From contig NZ_BAFU01000076.1 in NCBI RefSeq assembly GCF_000308495.1, positions 1 through 64,000 on the forward strand: 64,000 bases of DNA, written 5' to 3'. A program made the position numbers and the translations under genes. The stretch is from Nocardia brevicatena NBRC 12119. GTDB lineage: Bacteria > Actinomycetota > Actinomycetes > Mycobacteriales > Mycobacteriaceae. The notes under the pieces were generated by a model. It was not told where the DNA came from. It did no database searches and saw only the letters and a program-made list of their open reading frames with translations. Shown piece by piece: positions 7,870-16,205 of this stretch (position 1 is its first letter; the number at the start of each line of letters is the position of its first letter).

Positions 7870-8862
7870 ATGACGACGATGCGGGCCGTGGTGGTATTCA
7901 CCTCGGGCGGTCCCGAGGTGGTGCGGGTGGAAGAGATCGACCGGCCGACCCCGGGAAGCGGCGAGGTGTTGCTCGAGGTGCATGCGGCCGGGGTGAATCC
8001 CGCAGACCTGCGCGGCCGGAGCGGGTTCGCGGACCTGCCGCCGCAGTACCGGCCTCCGATTGCGCGCCCGTCAGTTCCCGGCGCGGACGTCTCCGGTCAA
8101 GTCGTTGCTGTAGGCGCGGATGTTGCCGAGTTGTCTGTGGGGGACCAGGTCTATGGTCTTGTGCGCTTCCCGCCGTTCGACGGTCGCGGCCCCGGCCGCA
8201 CACACGCGGAGTATGTGAACGTGCCGGTCGCCGACCTGGCGCCGAAACCGCACCGGCTCAGCCACATCGAGGCGGCGGCCGTGCCGATGGCGGCGCTGAC
8301 CGCCTGGCAGCAGATCCACCGGCACGGCGCGGTTGCGCCGGGAGAGCGTGTGCTTGTCGTCGGCGCTGCGGGCGGGGTCGGTCATTTCGCAGTGCAGCTG
8401 GCGCGGCTGCACGGTGCCGAGGTTGTCGCAGTCGCGTCGGGTCGACACGAAAAGTTCCTGCGCGAGTTAGGGATCGAGACTTTCGTCGACTACACCGCCG
8501 GAGACCCGATCGGGGCCGTCGGCACGGTGGATGTCGTGATCGACTGTGTCGGCAGCGTCGGGGGAGTCGATTCCGCACGCTGGCTGTCGGTCATCGTCGA
8601 CGGTGGCCGTCTGGTTCCCATCACCCTGGGGTTCTATCCGCCCGAAGAGCTTTCGCGGCGCGGTATCGCGCGAGTCGGCGGACAGGTGCAGTCCAGCGGG
8701 GCGGACCTGCGCGAACTGAACAAACTGTTCGACGCCGGCACGCTCACGGTCGCCATCGACAGCGTCTACCCGCTGGAGGACGCCCGCAGTGCGCACGAGC
8801 GCGCAGAACGCGGGCACGCCCAGGGCAAGATCGTCCTGGCAATGCCGGCGAGCACCCGGTGA
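7870..8862 (+). CDS. NADP-dependent alcohol dehydrogenase/quinone oxidoreductase family protein
   Basis: This 330-aa enzyme of the medium-chain dehydrogenase family is probably a zinc-free quinone or enal reductase. The GroES-like N-terminus (MRAVVVFTSGGPEVVRVEEI, AAGVNPADLRGR, PGADVSGQVVAVG) precedes a Rossmann domain with VVGAAGGVGHFAVQLA. The structural-zinc cysteines of true alcohol dehydrogenases are absent. The ATG at 7870 has AGGAAGG 11 bp upstream and was preferred to the GTG at 7846. The gene is preceded by two TetR-type palindromes and its last codons overlap the start of the TetR gene, so both form one unit. Confidence 0.88.
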   Translation: MTTMRAVVVFTSGGPEVVRVEEIDRPTPGSGEVLLEVHAAGVNPADLRGRSGFADLPPQYRPPIARPSVPGADVSGQVVAVGADVAELSVGDQVYGLVRFPPFDGRGPGRTHAEYVNVPVADLAPKPHRLSHIEAAAVPMAALTAWQQIHRHGAVAPGERVLVVGAAGGVGHFAVQLARLHGAEVVAVASGRHEKFLRELGIETFVDYTAGDPIGAVGTVDVVIDCVGSVGGVDSARWLSVIVDGGRLVPITLGFYPPEELSRRGIARVGGQVQSSGADLRELNKLFDAGTLTVAIDSVYPLEDARSAHERAERGHAQGKIVLAMPASTR

Positions 8863-9401
8863 CCGCAGGCCGGCGTGACGAGATCCTGGCCGCAGCTCGG
8901 GAACTGTTCCTGCGCAAGGGATACGCCGCGACCTCGATCGCCGACATCGCTGCGGCGGTGGGCATCAGCAAGGCGGCGGTCTTCTACCACTTCAAGACGA
9001 AGGAGAGCATCACCGCCGAACTGCTGGAATCGCCGTTCACGGCCGTAGCCCGGCTGATCGAGCGAGCCGAGTCGCAGCGGCTGAGCCCAGCGCAGATCCT
9101 CGCCGACTACATCGACGGCGCGGCCGAAACCGGCGCCTTGTTCGTCGCATTCGCGACCGACCCTTCGGTGGTCGACCTCATCCCGCAACACGCCGCCGAT
9201 GCCGCGTGCCGGCGGATCATCGATCTGCTCGCCGGCCCGACCGCAACGCCCGCCGACCGTGTTCGCGCCCGGGCCGCCTTCGCCGTCGCTCAGACCGTCA
9301 TACCCACACTGCAGGAGAACGCGGGCCTACTCGACGACGCGGCCCGGCGGGAGATCCGCGCCGCCGCGCTGCGGGCCCTCGGCACTGGATCAGGCTCCTG
9401 A
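8859..9401 (+). CDS. TetR-family regulator
   Basis: This 180-aa regulator has an N-terminal TetR helix-turn-helix (ILAAARELFLRKGYAATSIADIAAAVGISKAAVFYHFKTKE) and a helical ligand-binding domain. The GTG start at 8859 overlaps the TGA of the oxidoreductase gene. It most likely binds the two palindromes at 7792-7841 and represses its own operon until an electrophilic or quinone-like ligand appears. The ligand is a guess from the partner enzyme. Confidence 0.9.
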   Translation: MTAGRRDEILAAARELFLRKGYAATSIADIAAAVGISKAAVFYHFKTKESITAELLESPFTAVARLIERAESQRLSPAQILADYIDGAAETGALFVAFATDPSVVDLIPQHAADAACRRIIDLLAGPTATPADRVRARAAFAVAQTVIPTLQENAGLLDDAARREIRAAALRALGTGSGS

Positions 9402-9429
9402 CACAACCCACTCACCGTTCGTGCAGGCG

Positions 9430-9560
9430 ACTTCCGACATCTGTGCACACAACTTCAGACATCGACATCGGGCTGACCGAAGTTCGCAGGTCGAAATGTC
9501 TCAGAAGTCAAGCTCAAAACTCAGTCGCATAATCTTGCTACGATGTAAAATAATGAGACA
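9430..9560. other. Iteron cluster, candidate recombinase binding site
   Basis: ACTTCCGACATC (9430-9441) and ACTTCAGACATC (9452-9463) are near-identical direct repeats 22 bp apart, and a third related copy lies inverted at 9496-9509. TGTCTCA (9497-9503) is mirrored by TGAGACA (9554-9560). The stretch is more AT-rich than its surroundings. Several partly inverted 12-mers upstream of a serine recombinase gene resemble a res site. A short ATG ORF (9585-9749) overlaps the next gene in another frame and may be its displaced N-terminus. Confidence 0.4.
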
Positions 9561-9703
9561 GAGTGAGGAGAGTGAGGCGGCGATATGCGGTACACCTGTT
9601 CGACGCGAACCGGCGAAGCGGTGCCCGACCATGTGCGCGACGGCGTCCGTGCGGCCGGATGGCCCGGCGTCGTGCTGCCCAGAACCAGGGTCAGTGACTC
9701 GGG

Positions 9704-10171
9704 GTGTATCCGGTCGTCACCGTTGATCCGTGCGTGTGGGACGAGCGCGTAAGCAAAGGGCAGGGGCCGGAGCTCGACCGCTCCACCCTCACCCTCTGGG
9801 AGGCGTGGACCGAGGACCTCGGCGCACCACCGCCCCGGTCGGCGGTGGCGATTGTCGGCTTCGTGTCGCCCGCCACCACGCCCTCGGCGGCGTCGGATGC
9901 CCTCGACGCCCTGGCCGGCTACGGTGCCGGGCTCTGGGTGGCCACCGGCTCCCGGCAACCGACGACGCTGACGCTCACCGCATTCGACCTCGCCGATACC
10001 TGGGTCGTGCACGCGCAACCCGGCCGGACCAGCGTGCTGGTACGCGGTCGCCGCGGGCCGATCGGTACCGCCCGCCGCACGACGGCGGTACGGCACAAGG
10101 AAGAGCTGTTGTTCGCGCGCGCACTGGGCAGCGGGTACGCCCCGACTCCCACCGGGCAGAAAGGCGCATAG
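9704..10171 (+). CDS. Hypothetical protein upstream of a serine recombinase
   Basis: This 155-aa protein matches no family I recognise. It has a GTG start reading MYPVVTVDPC and a mixed alpha/beta composition with hydrophobic strands (RSAVAIVGFVSP, GYGAGLWVATGS). The stop codon abuts the ATG of the recombinase, so the two are cotranscribed. A second frame (ATG at 9585) gives a plausible 40-residue leader that reaches this start after a G run near 9700, so the true N-terminus may have been displaced by a frameshift. Confidence 0.5.
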   Translation: MYPVVTVDPCVWDERVSKGQGPELDRSTLTLWEAWTEDLGAPPPRSAVAIVGFVSPATTPSAASDALDALAGYGAGLWVATGSRQPTTLTLTAFDLADTWVVHAQPGRTSVLVRGRRGPIGTARRTTAVRHKEELLFARALGSGYAPTPTGQKGA

Positions 10172-10771
10172 ATGGATCTCGGCTATGCCCGTGTCTCCAC
10201 CACCCACCAGGACCTCGAGCGACAGTTGGTTGCCCTCGGCGAGTACGGGATTCCCTCGGAGCGGATCTACGCCGATCGCAAGACCGGCGCCACCATCGAC
10301 CGGCCGCGGTTCGCCGAGATGCTGGACTACGCCCGGCCCGGGGACACGATCGTAACGCTGACTCTTGACCGGCTCGGGCGCAACCTGCGCGAATGCCTCA
10401 ACGTCGTGCACGAACTGCGCGAGCGGGGCATCGGAATCAAGACCTTGCGTGACCCGATCCCGATCGACACCACCGATACCTCACCCATGGCCGAGCTCGC
10501 CGTGGCGCTGCTGGCCCTGTTCGCGCACATGGAACGGGTTTTTATGCGGGAGCGGGCCGCGCACGCGCATGAAGTCGCCGCCGCGCACGGCAAGCAACCC
10601 GGGCGGCCGCGCAAGCTCACCGCGGCCCAGCTCACCGCGGCCGCTGCGGCGCTGGACGCCGGCCAACCGGTCGATGAGGTGGCCGAGGCGTTCGGGGTGT
10701 CACGCGCGACCCTCTACCGCTACCGCGCCCAGGGCGACGACACGAACACGGCAGAGACACAGAACGGGTAG
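10172..10771 (+). CDS. Tn3-type serine resolvase
   Basis: This 199-aa small serine recombinase has the same architecture as the transposon resolvase at 298-903. It shows [38 protein letters not shown] and FAHMERVFMRER, then a C-terminal helix-turn-helix (EVAEAFGVSRATLYRYRAQ). It begins directly after the stop of the preceding hypothetical gene. No transposase is nearby, so it looks like the remaining part of an eroded Tn3-like element. A perfect 25-bp inverted repeat follows 54 bp downstream. Confidence 0.9.
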   Translation: MDLGYARVSTTHQDLERQLVALGEYGIPSERIYADRKTGATIDRPRFAEMLDYARPGDTIVTLTLDRLGRNLRECLNVVHELRERGIGIKTLRDPIPIDTTDTSPMAELAVALLALFAHMERVFMRERAAHAHEVAAAHGKQPGRPRKLTAAQLTAAAAALDAGQPVDEVAEAFGVSRATLYRYRAQGDDTNTAETQNG

Positions 10772-10824
10772 GTCGTGAGGTTTTTCCTGGGCAGCCACCA
10801 ACCGAACTGGCTGGGCAAGGTCAC

Positions 10825-10892
10825 GGGGTTCCGGTAGTAATCGCCGAAATGCCGAACTTCGTTGGATTTTCGGCGATTACTACCGGAACCCC
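10825..10892. repeat. Perfect 25-bp inverted repeat, possible fused transposon ends
   Basis: The arms 10825-10849 and 10868-10892 are exact reverse complements (25 of 25) around an 18-nt loop. Each outer end begins GGGGTTCCGGTAGTAATC. A GGGG outer end is typical of Tn3-family termini, so this may be two such ends left after internal deletion (MITE-like), or a very strong hairpin. No direct duplication flanks it. The truncated uppP gene ends 42 bp away. Confidence 0.7.
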
Positions 10893-10933
10893 CAACGGTC
10901 GGTCGGATTGGCGCGGCGGGTTCGTGACCGTGG

Positions 10934-11458
10934 TTATCGCCCCCCCCGGTAGGAGTGGCGCAGGGCGAACCGCCGTCCGTAGTCCGCCAATGACGGCTCG
11001 TTGCGCCGACGCAGCCCCTCGCCGACCATCAGCACGATGCCGTTGAGGGTCAGGAAGGACGCCGCGTAGATGGGCGCGCCGAACAGTTCGTGCAGGGTAT
11101 CGAAGAGCAGTGGCCCGAACACCGCGACCGGGAGTGAGGCGACCACGATCAGCCAGGCGAGCCGTTTGGGAACGGTGTCGAGGCGCCCGGTGCTCAGCGT
11201 GGAGACGAAACCGGTTACGATCGCGTACCAGTCACGGTGGTAGTGGCCGAGCAGTGCCACCGCCGTCGCTACGTGCAAAGCGACCACGAACGCCAGATAC
11301 GGGCTGTCCGTGGCGGATTCCTCCGGGTCCAGCAGCGTACTCCAGTTACCTCCGAGCCAACCGGCGATGAGCACGGAGTGGCCCAGGCTCGAGATGGGAA
11401 ATAGTTCGGTGACACCCTGCACCGCGCCGATCACGGTCGCTTGAAAATAGGTGAGCAT
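10934..11458 (-). pseudogene. uppP: 3'-truncated undecaprenyl-diphosphatase gene
   Basis: This 174-aa product covers roughly the first two thirds of the BacA/UppP family (normally about 270 aa), which recycles undecaprenyl pyrophosphate for cell-wall synthesis. The first active-site motif is present (GAVQGVTELFPISSLGHSVL), as are several membrane helices. The second catalytic motif (PGxSRSG) and the last helices are missing. Homology stops at RHSYRGG, at a run of eight Cs (10939-10946), and TAA follows. The break lies beside a mobile-element scar at 10825-10892. The product is probably inactive, so another uppP copy is expected elsewhere. Confidence 0.82.
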
Positions 11459-11688
11459 CGCGCCGATTCTCGCATGCGCCTCCCGCACTCGCGCTGGGGT
11501 GCCGAGGGCGTCCACAGCGACGGATCACCGATTCCGGTGAGATCTGGTCTTCCTCCGCATCGTGCGTGACAAGGGGTGTATGACCGGGCTCTCGAACACC
11601 GAGTCGTCGACAGCGAAACGCGTTCCAGGGCAGACAGCTACGGAGAGCCTGCCCCGGACCACTGACCGGATGCAGAAAGGAACCCACT

Positions 11689-12576
11689 ATGGCTCTCACC
11701 CCCTTCGGTTTCGACGGCGCCCACGCGGTGCTGACCGGTGCCGCGAGCGGCATGGGCGAGCAGATGGCCTACCAGCTCGCCGAGCGTGGTACCCACCTGG
11801 TGCTCATCGACCGTGACGCCGCCCGGCTCGAAGCGGTGGCGAGGAGAGTCCGCGAGCGCCGGCCCGCTCTCGCGGTACACACCGAGGTCGCCGACCTGGC
11901 GGATGTCTCGCTCATTCCGGCGCTGATCGACCGGATACTCGCCGTCTCGCCGTCGCCGGCCCTGTTGATCAACAATGCCGGCGTCGCGCTGGGTGGTCGT
12001 TTCTCCGATGTCACGGCCGAAGAGTTCGACTGGGTGATGGCGGTCAACTTCAGGGCGCCGGTCGCCCTGTGCCGGGGACTGCTGCCGGAGCTGCGGCAGT
12101 CGCCCGGCAGCCATATCGTCAACGTGTCCAGCGTCTACGGCCTCATCGGCGTGGCGGGGCAGTCGGCCTACTCGGCCAGTAGGTACGCATTGCGCGGCTT
12201 CAGCGAGGTGCTGCGTCAGGAGCTCGCGCCCGAGGGGATCGGTGTGACCGTCGTGCACCCGGGCGGTGTCCGCACCCGCATCGCCGAAACGGCCCGGGTG
12301 GCGGCCGGCATCTCGGCCGAGGAGGAGAAGGCGGGCAAGGAGGCGTTCGAGAAGCTGCTGACCTACCCGGCCGACAAGGCGGCCACCGCGATCCTCGAAG
12401 GCGTCCGCAAGCGCAGGCCCCGGGTTCTCATCGCCGCCTCGGCCGTCGTGCCGGACCTCGTCGTCCGACTTCTGCCGGCCCGCTATCCGCGGGTGCTACG
12501 GCTCCTGCAGGGCCGCTCCCGTCGTCATGCGGTTCCCGCGTCGGACTCGACCCTCGGGGGTTCGGCCGGGCACTGA
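11689..12576 (+). CDS. Short-chain dehydrogenase/reductase
   Basis: This 295-aa classical SDR shows TGAASGMG for cofactor binding (~17-24), NNAG (~93-96), the catalytic Ser in VNVSSVYG and Tyr in AYSASRYALRGFSE. The YxxxK lysine is Arg (YSASR), a conservative but unusual change. A ~30-residue tail follows the fold. AAAGGA precedes the ATG. The gene is followed by a decayed EthA/MymA-like monooxygenase. Monooxygenase-SDR pairs occur in mycobacterial operons such as mymA, so a lipid or ketone substrate is plausible but unproven. Confidence 0.87.
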   Translation: MALTPFGFDGAHAVLTGAASGMGEQMAYQLAERGTHLVLIDRDAARLEAVARRVRERRPALAVHTEVADLADVSLIPALIDRILAVSPSPALLINNAGVALGGRFSDVTAEEFDWVMAVNFRAPVALCRGLLPELRQSPGSHIVNVSSVYGLIGVAGQSAYSASRYALRGFSEVLRQELAPEGIGVTVVHPGGVRTRIAETARVAAGISAEEEKAGKEAFEKLLTYPADKAATAILEGVRKRRPRVLIAASAVVPDLVVRLLPARYPRVLRLLQGRSRRHAVPASDSTLGGSAGH

Positions 12577-12685
12577 GGGACGCGGCGGCGACCGACGGTC
12601 GACGGCGGAATGCCGTATGCGCACTTCGCGAGCCGAGGCGTCCCACCACCGCCGGGCGGCGCGGGACAGCCCCGACTGTTCGGCG

Positions 12686-13100
12686 AAGCCGACCATCCCC
12701 TTCACCCTGCCGTACGACCTGTCCGACCAGTTCGTATGGAACGGCGTGACGATCACCGGAGTGCCGAACTTCGCGATCTGCATTGGTTACACCAACGCCT
12801 CATCGGCTGGTCTGCAAGGTCCTGTCCTGGATGGAGCGCCGCGGCCACACCGCGGTGCAGCCGCACCCCGACACCGACCTCGCCGCGCGACCGCTGCTGG
12901 ACCTGGCCTCCGGATACATCCAGCGCTCCATCGGCGCCTTCCCGCAGCAGTGCGAGCGCGCGCCCTGGCGGATACGGCAGAACTACATGCTCGACTCGTT
13001 GACCACCCTGCGCGCCGATCCGGACCGGACGCTGGTCGGCACTCGCGGATGCGGCGAACGGGTCGGCGGCGGCGAGGAACCGGCCGAAGCGGCCATATGA
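12686..13100 (+). pseudogene. Decayed C-terminal fragment of an EthA-like flavin monooxygenase
   Basis: Two frames together match the C-terminus of FMO/Baeyer-Villiger monooxygenases of the EthA type. The first reads VWNGVTITGVPNFAICIGYT (in the frame of 12527). After a break near 12790-12812 the next frame reads LVCKVLSWMERRGH, ASGYIQRSIGAFP and PWRIRQNYMLDSL, to a TGA at 13098-13100. The N-terminal FAD and NADPH domains are missing, and a few codons plus frame are lost at the junction where YTNASW is normally found. It is a remnant of a gene once adjacent to the SDR at 11689. Confidence 0.75.
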
Positions 13101-13137
13101 CACGCCGACCCGCACCGACCCGACCGGTTGGTCACCC

Positions 13138-14109
13138 TCATGACGCGCCGGACAACCACCTTCGAATACGGCCGAATCCGGAATTCTTGTGCCGTGGTGT
13201 TCGGCGGACCCGGTCGAACCAGTCGGGCAACGGTTCTCGCGCGGCAAGCCACATCTGCGGCACCCCGGCGACCGGATCGGGGTGGCCGCCGGTGTAGGCG
13301 GCGACGATCCCGCCGACAATGGCGCTGGTGGTGTCGATATCTCCGTCTGCCGCGATACACGTGGCGATCGCGGTCGGATAGTCGTCCAGATATGTTGCCG
13401 CGACCCACATCGTGAACGGCACCGTGTTCTGCGCGGTCACCAGAGACCCGTTACCGAGTTCGTTCGCGGCCTCCTCGACGGGGGCTCCGAGCAGGTCACG
13501 GGCACGGCGGATCTGTCGGCTCGTATCACCGTCGTCGAGGCGGTCGAGGACAGCGGTGATGAATTCCTTTGGCGCGGGCCGTGTCCCGGTCAGTCGGGCA
13601 TGCGCGGCCCGACCGGCCGCGAGCGCCACCGCGACCGCGCCGATGACCCCTTCGGGATGCAGATGCGTCACCTGGGCCGAGCGAACCGCTTCGGTGGCGG
13701 CTTTTTCCGGGTCGCCGGCGTAGAAGGCACCCAGCGGGGCGACCCGCATGGCCGCGCCGTTGCCACAGGAACCCTGGCGATCGAACGCGGCCCCGGCAGC
13801 CTCCCGCCAGTGCACACCGTCCCGGATTCGACGCAACGTGGCCACCGTCGCGAAGCCGTAGTCTCGGTGCGGCTCGAACCGTTTGGCGAAAGCGGCGGCG
13901 AGCCGATCCTGGTCGATTCCACCGTGCCGGTGGAGTTCGGCGACCACGACGCAGGCCATTTCGGTGTCATCGGTCCATCCCCATGGCCCGGCCGGGAGGT
14001 CGCCTGCCCGAAGGTCGGGAATCGACCGGCCCATGACGGGGAATTCCGCACCCAGCGCGTCCCCCACCGACAGCCCCTCCAGTGAATCGAGCATCAAGTC
14101 GACGTGCAC
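13138..14109 (-). CDS. ADP-ribosylglycohydrolase family protein
   Basis: This 323-aa (GTG at 14109) or 318-aa (ATG at 14094) protein is a DraG/ARH-type hydrolase that removes ADP-ribose from proteins or small molecules. Family hallmarks are present: GDALGAEFPVMG near the N-terminus, the metal-binding WTDDTEMA motif, GNGAAMRVAPLG, and the C-terminal DIDTTSAIVGGIVAAYTGG with metal-coordinating Asp residues. The key metal ligands look intact, so it should be active. It stands alone between the monooxygenase remnant and prpC, and its target is unknown. Confidence 0.9.
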   Translation of the reverse strand: MHVDLMLDSLEGLSVGDALGAEFPVMGRSIPDLRAGDLPAGPWGWTDDTEMACVVVAELHRHGGIDQDRLAAAFAKRFEPHRDYGFATVATLRRIRDGVHWREAAGAAFDRQGSCGNGAAMRVAPLGAFYAGDPEKAATEAVRSAQVTHLHPEGVIGAVAVALAAGRAAHARLTGTRPAPKEFITAVLDRLDDGDTSRQIRRARDLLGAPVEEAANELGNGSLVTAQNTVPFTMWVAATYLDDYPTAIATCIAADGDIDTTSAIVGGIVAAYTGGHPDPVAGVPQMWLAAREPLPDWFDRVRRTPRHKNSGFGRIRRWLSGAS

Positions 14110-14169
14110 CGCGCCGATGGTAGCCGTGCCGAAACGGCGGCACCAACGGACCGGTCACCGGTCGGGGCG

Positions 14170-15294
14170 TCAGACCACAACCGGACGCTGTGGCACGCCG
14201 ACATATTCGCTCAGCGGGCGGATCAGCGCGTTGGATTCACCCTGTTCGACGATATGGGCGGTCCAACCGGTGATACGGCTCATGACGAAGATCGGGGTGA
14301 ACGCCTCGATGTCGAAACCCAGCAGGTAGTAGGCGGGACCGGTGGGAAAGTCGAGGTTGGGCTCGATACCGGTGACCTCGGCCATGGTGCGTTCCAGGAT
14401 GTCGTACATCCGCACCCACTTCTGTCCGTCGGTAGCGGCGGCGATATCCAGAAAAGCCTTCTTCATGGTCGGAACCCGAGAATCACCGTTCTTGTAGACC
14501 CGGTGGCCGAAGCCCATGATCTTTTCCTTCCTGGCCAGTTTGTCGCGCATCCACCGCTCGGCCCGGGCCGGGTCACCGACCTCGAGCATGTCGTGCATGA
14601 CCGCCTCGTTCGCGCCACCGTGCAGTGGGCCCTTGAGCGCGCCGACGGCTGCGGTGACGGCGCTGTAGATGTCCGACAGCGTGGAGGCGACCACCCGGGC
14701 GGCGAAGGTGGAGGCGTTGAAGCTGTGCTCGGCGTAGAGGATCAGCGACACCTCGAACGCCTTCACCAGCTCCGGCGACGGAATGGTGCCGAAGCACATG
14801 TTCAAGAAGTTCTGCGCGTATCCCAGATGCGAATGCGGCGCGATAGGGTCGAGGCCGTGCCGGCGACGGTGGTCGGCGGCCACGATGGTGGGCAGGACCG
14901 CCAGCATGCGCAACGCCTTGGCCCGGTTGGCCTTCGGTGAGTTGTCGTCCTCGGCCGGGTCCTCGGCACCGAGGTAGCTGATCGCGGTGCGCACCACGTC
15001 CATCGGGTGGCAGTTCTCGGGCAGTTTCGCCACCAGCGCCAATAGCGACCGGTCGGCCCGCCGGAGGGCGCGTTCCTGTTGGCAGAAGCGTTCCAGTTCG
15101 GCGTCGCCGGGTAGCTCGCCGTACCAGAGCAGGTAGGAGACCTGTTCGAAGGTGCAGTGCGCGGCCAGAGCTTGGACGGGGTACCCGCGGTAGGTGAGCG
15201 AGTTGGTTTCGGGCACCACCTTCGAGATCGCGGTGGTGTCGACGACGACGCCTGCCAGACCCTTGTAGATGGTCGGTGTCGCGGTCTCCGTCAT
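14170..15294 (-). CDS. prpC: 2-methylcitrate synthase
   Basis: This 374-aa citrate-synthase-fold enzyme condenses propionyl-CoA with oxaloacetate in the methylcitrate cycle. Conserved parts include IYKGLAGVVVDTTAISKV, GALKGPLHGGANEAVM and IMGFGHRVYKNGDSR. The operon context with prpB and prpD decides methylcitrate synthase over plain citrate synthase. The ATG at 15294 overlaps the prpB stop (ATGA). A GTG one codon upstream is an alternative. Confidence 0.95.
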   Translation of the reverse strand: MTETATPTIYKGLAGVVVDTTAISKVVPETNSLTYRGYPVQALAAHCTFEQVSYLLWYGELPGDAELERFCQQERALRRADRSLLALVAKLPENCHPMDVVRTAISYLGAEDPAEDDNSPKANRAKALRMLAVLPTIVAADHRRRHGLDPIAPHSHLGYAQNFLNMCFGTIPSPELVKAFEVSLILYAEHSFNASTFAARVVASTLSDIYSAVTAAVGALKGPLHGGANEAVMHDMLEVGDPARAERWMRDKLARKEKIMGFGHRVYKNGDSRVPTMKKAFLDIAAATDGQKWVRMYDILERTMAEVTGIEPNLDFPTGPAYYLLGFDIEAFTPIFVMSRITGWTAHIVEQGESNALIRPLSEYVGVPQRPVVV

Positions 15295-16205
15295 CACTGG
15301 TTCCTTCCCGGAGTGAAATTGAAGATGTCGGAATCGAATTCGTTGTATCGCTCGTACCGCAGCAGCTCGTAGAGGCGGCTGCGGTGCTGCATGCGATCCA
15401 GCAGCCCGGATTGGGTGCCGTGCTCGAAGATCTCGCGCAGACCCGATTCCGCGGCGAACATCGCCAAGCGCAGCGTGGAGACCGGGTAGATGACCGCGTT
15501 GTAGCCGATGGATTCCAGCGTGGACGCCGGGATCAGCTCCGACTTACCGAACTCGGTCATATTGGCCAGCAACGGAACCGCAGTCGCCGCCCGGAACTTC
15601 TCGAAATCGGGCGGCGTGTGCAGGGCCTCGGTGAAGATCAGGTCCGCGCCCGCGTCGACGTAGGCCTTCGCCCGCGCGATCGCGGCGTCGAGGCCTTCGA
15701 TCCCGGCGGCATCGGTGCGCGCGCAGATCACGAAATTCGGGTCGCGCCGCGCCGAGACGGCCGCGCGCAGCCGGCGCACCATCTCGTCGGTGGGTACCAC
15801 GGCCTTACCGTCCAGGTGCCCGCACCGCTTCGGGTTCACCTGGTCCTCCAGGTGGCAGCCCGCGATACCCGCGTCCTCGAGTATCGAGACCGTACGCGCC
15901 GCGCTCATCGGCTCACCGAAACCGGTGTCGGCATCGATGAGCGCCGGCAGATCGGTGACCCGTGCGATCTGCTGCCCGCGGCTCGCGACTTCGGTCAGCG
16001 TGGTGAGGCCGATATCGGGCAGGCCCAGGTCGGCGGAGAGCACGGCGCCGGAGACGTAGACGCCCTCGAACCCGATCTCCTGGATCAGCTCCGCCACCAA
16101 CGGGTTGAAGGCCCCGGGGAACCGCTGGATACGACCGGATCTTAGGCCGGCGCGGAAGGCGGCACGCTTATCGGCCGCCGAGGCGGCGGCGAGTAGCCCG
16201 GCCAT
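15294..16205 (-). CDS. prpB: 2-methylisocitrate lyase
   Basis: This 303-aa enzyme of the isocitrate lyase/PEP mutase family cleaves 2-methylisocitrate to pyruvate and succinate. The signature NPKRCGHLDGK with the active-site Cys is present, as are the metal-site region DADTGFGE and EDQVNPKRC. The length is typical. Its ATG at 16205 overlaps the prpD stop, so the three genes are tightly coupled in the order prpD-prpB-prpC. Confidence 0.96.
   Translation of the reverse strand: MAGLLAAASAADKRAAFRAGLRSGRIQRFPGAFNPLVAELIQEIGFEGVYVSGAVLSADLGLPDIGLTTLTEVASRGQQIARVTDLPALIDADTGFGEPMSAARTVSILEDAGIAGCHLEDQVNPKRCGHLDGKAVVPTDEMVRRLRAAVSARRDPNFVICARTDAAGIEGLDAAIARAKAYVDAGADLIFTEALHTPPDFEKFRAATAVPLLANMTEFGKSELIPASTLESIGYNAVIYPVSTLRLAMFAAESGLREIFEHGTQSGLLDRMQHRSRLYELLRYERYNEFDSDIFNFTPGRNQ

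Noticed and set aside
9585-9749. Separate small gene starting MRYTCSTRTGEAVPDHV
   Set aside because: It overlaps the better-supported frame at 9704 and has no clear ribosome site; it was noted only as a possible displaced N-terminus.
10939-10946. Eight-C run as the sole cause of uppP truncation (simple frameshift)
   Set aside because: Neither alternative frame beyond the run restores the PGxSRSG motif or membrane helices, so sequence is genuinely missing rather than merely out of frame.
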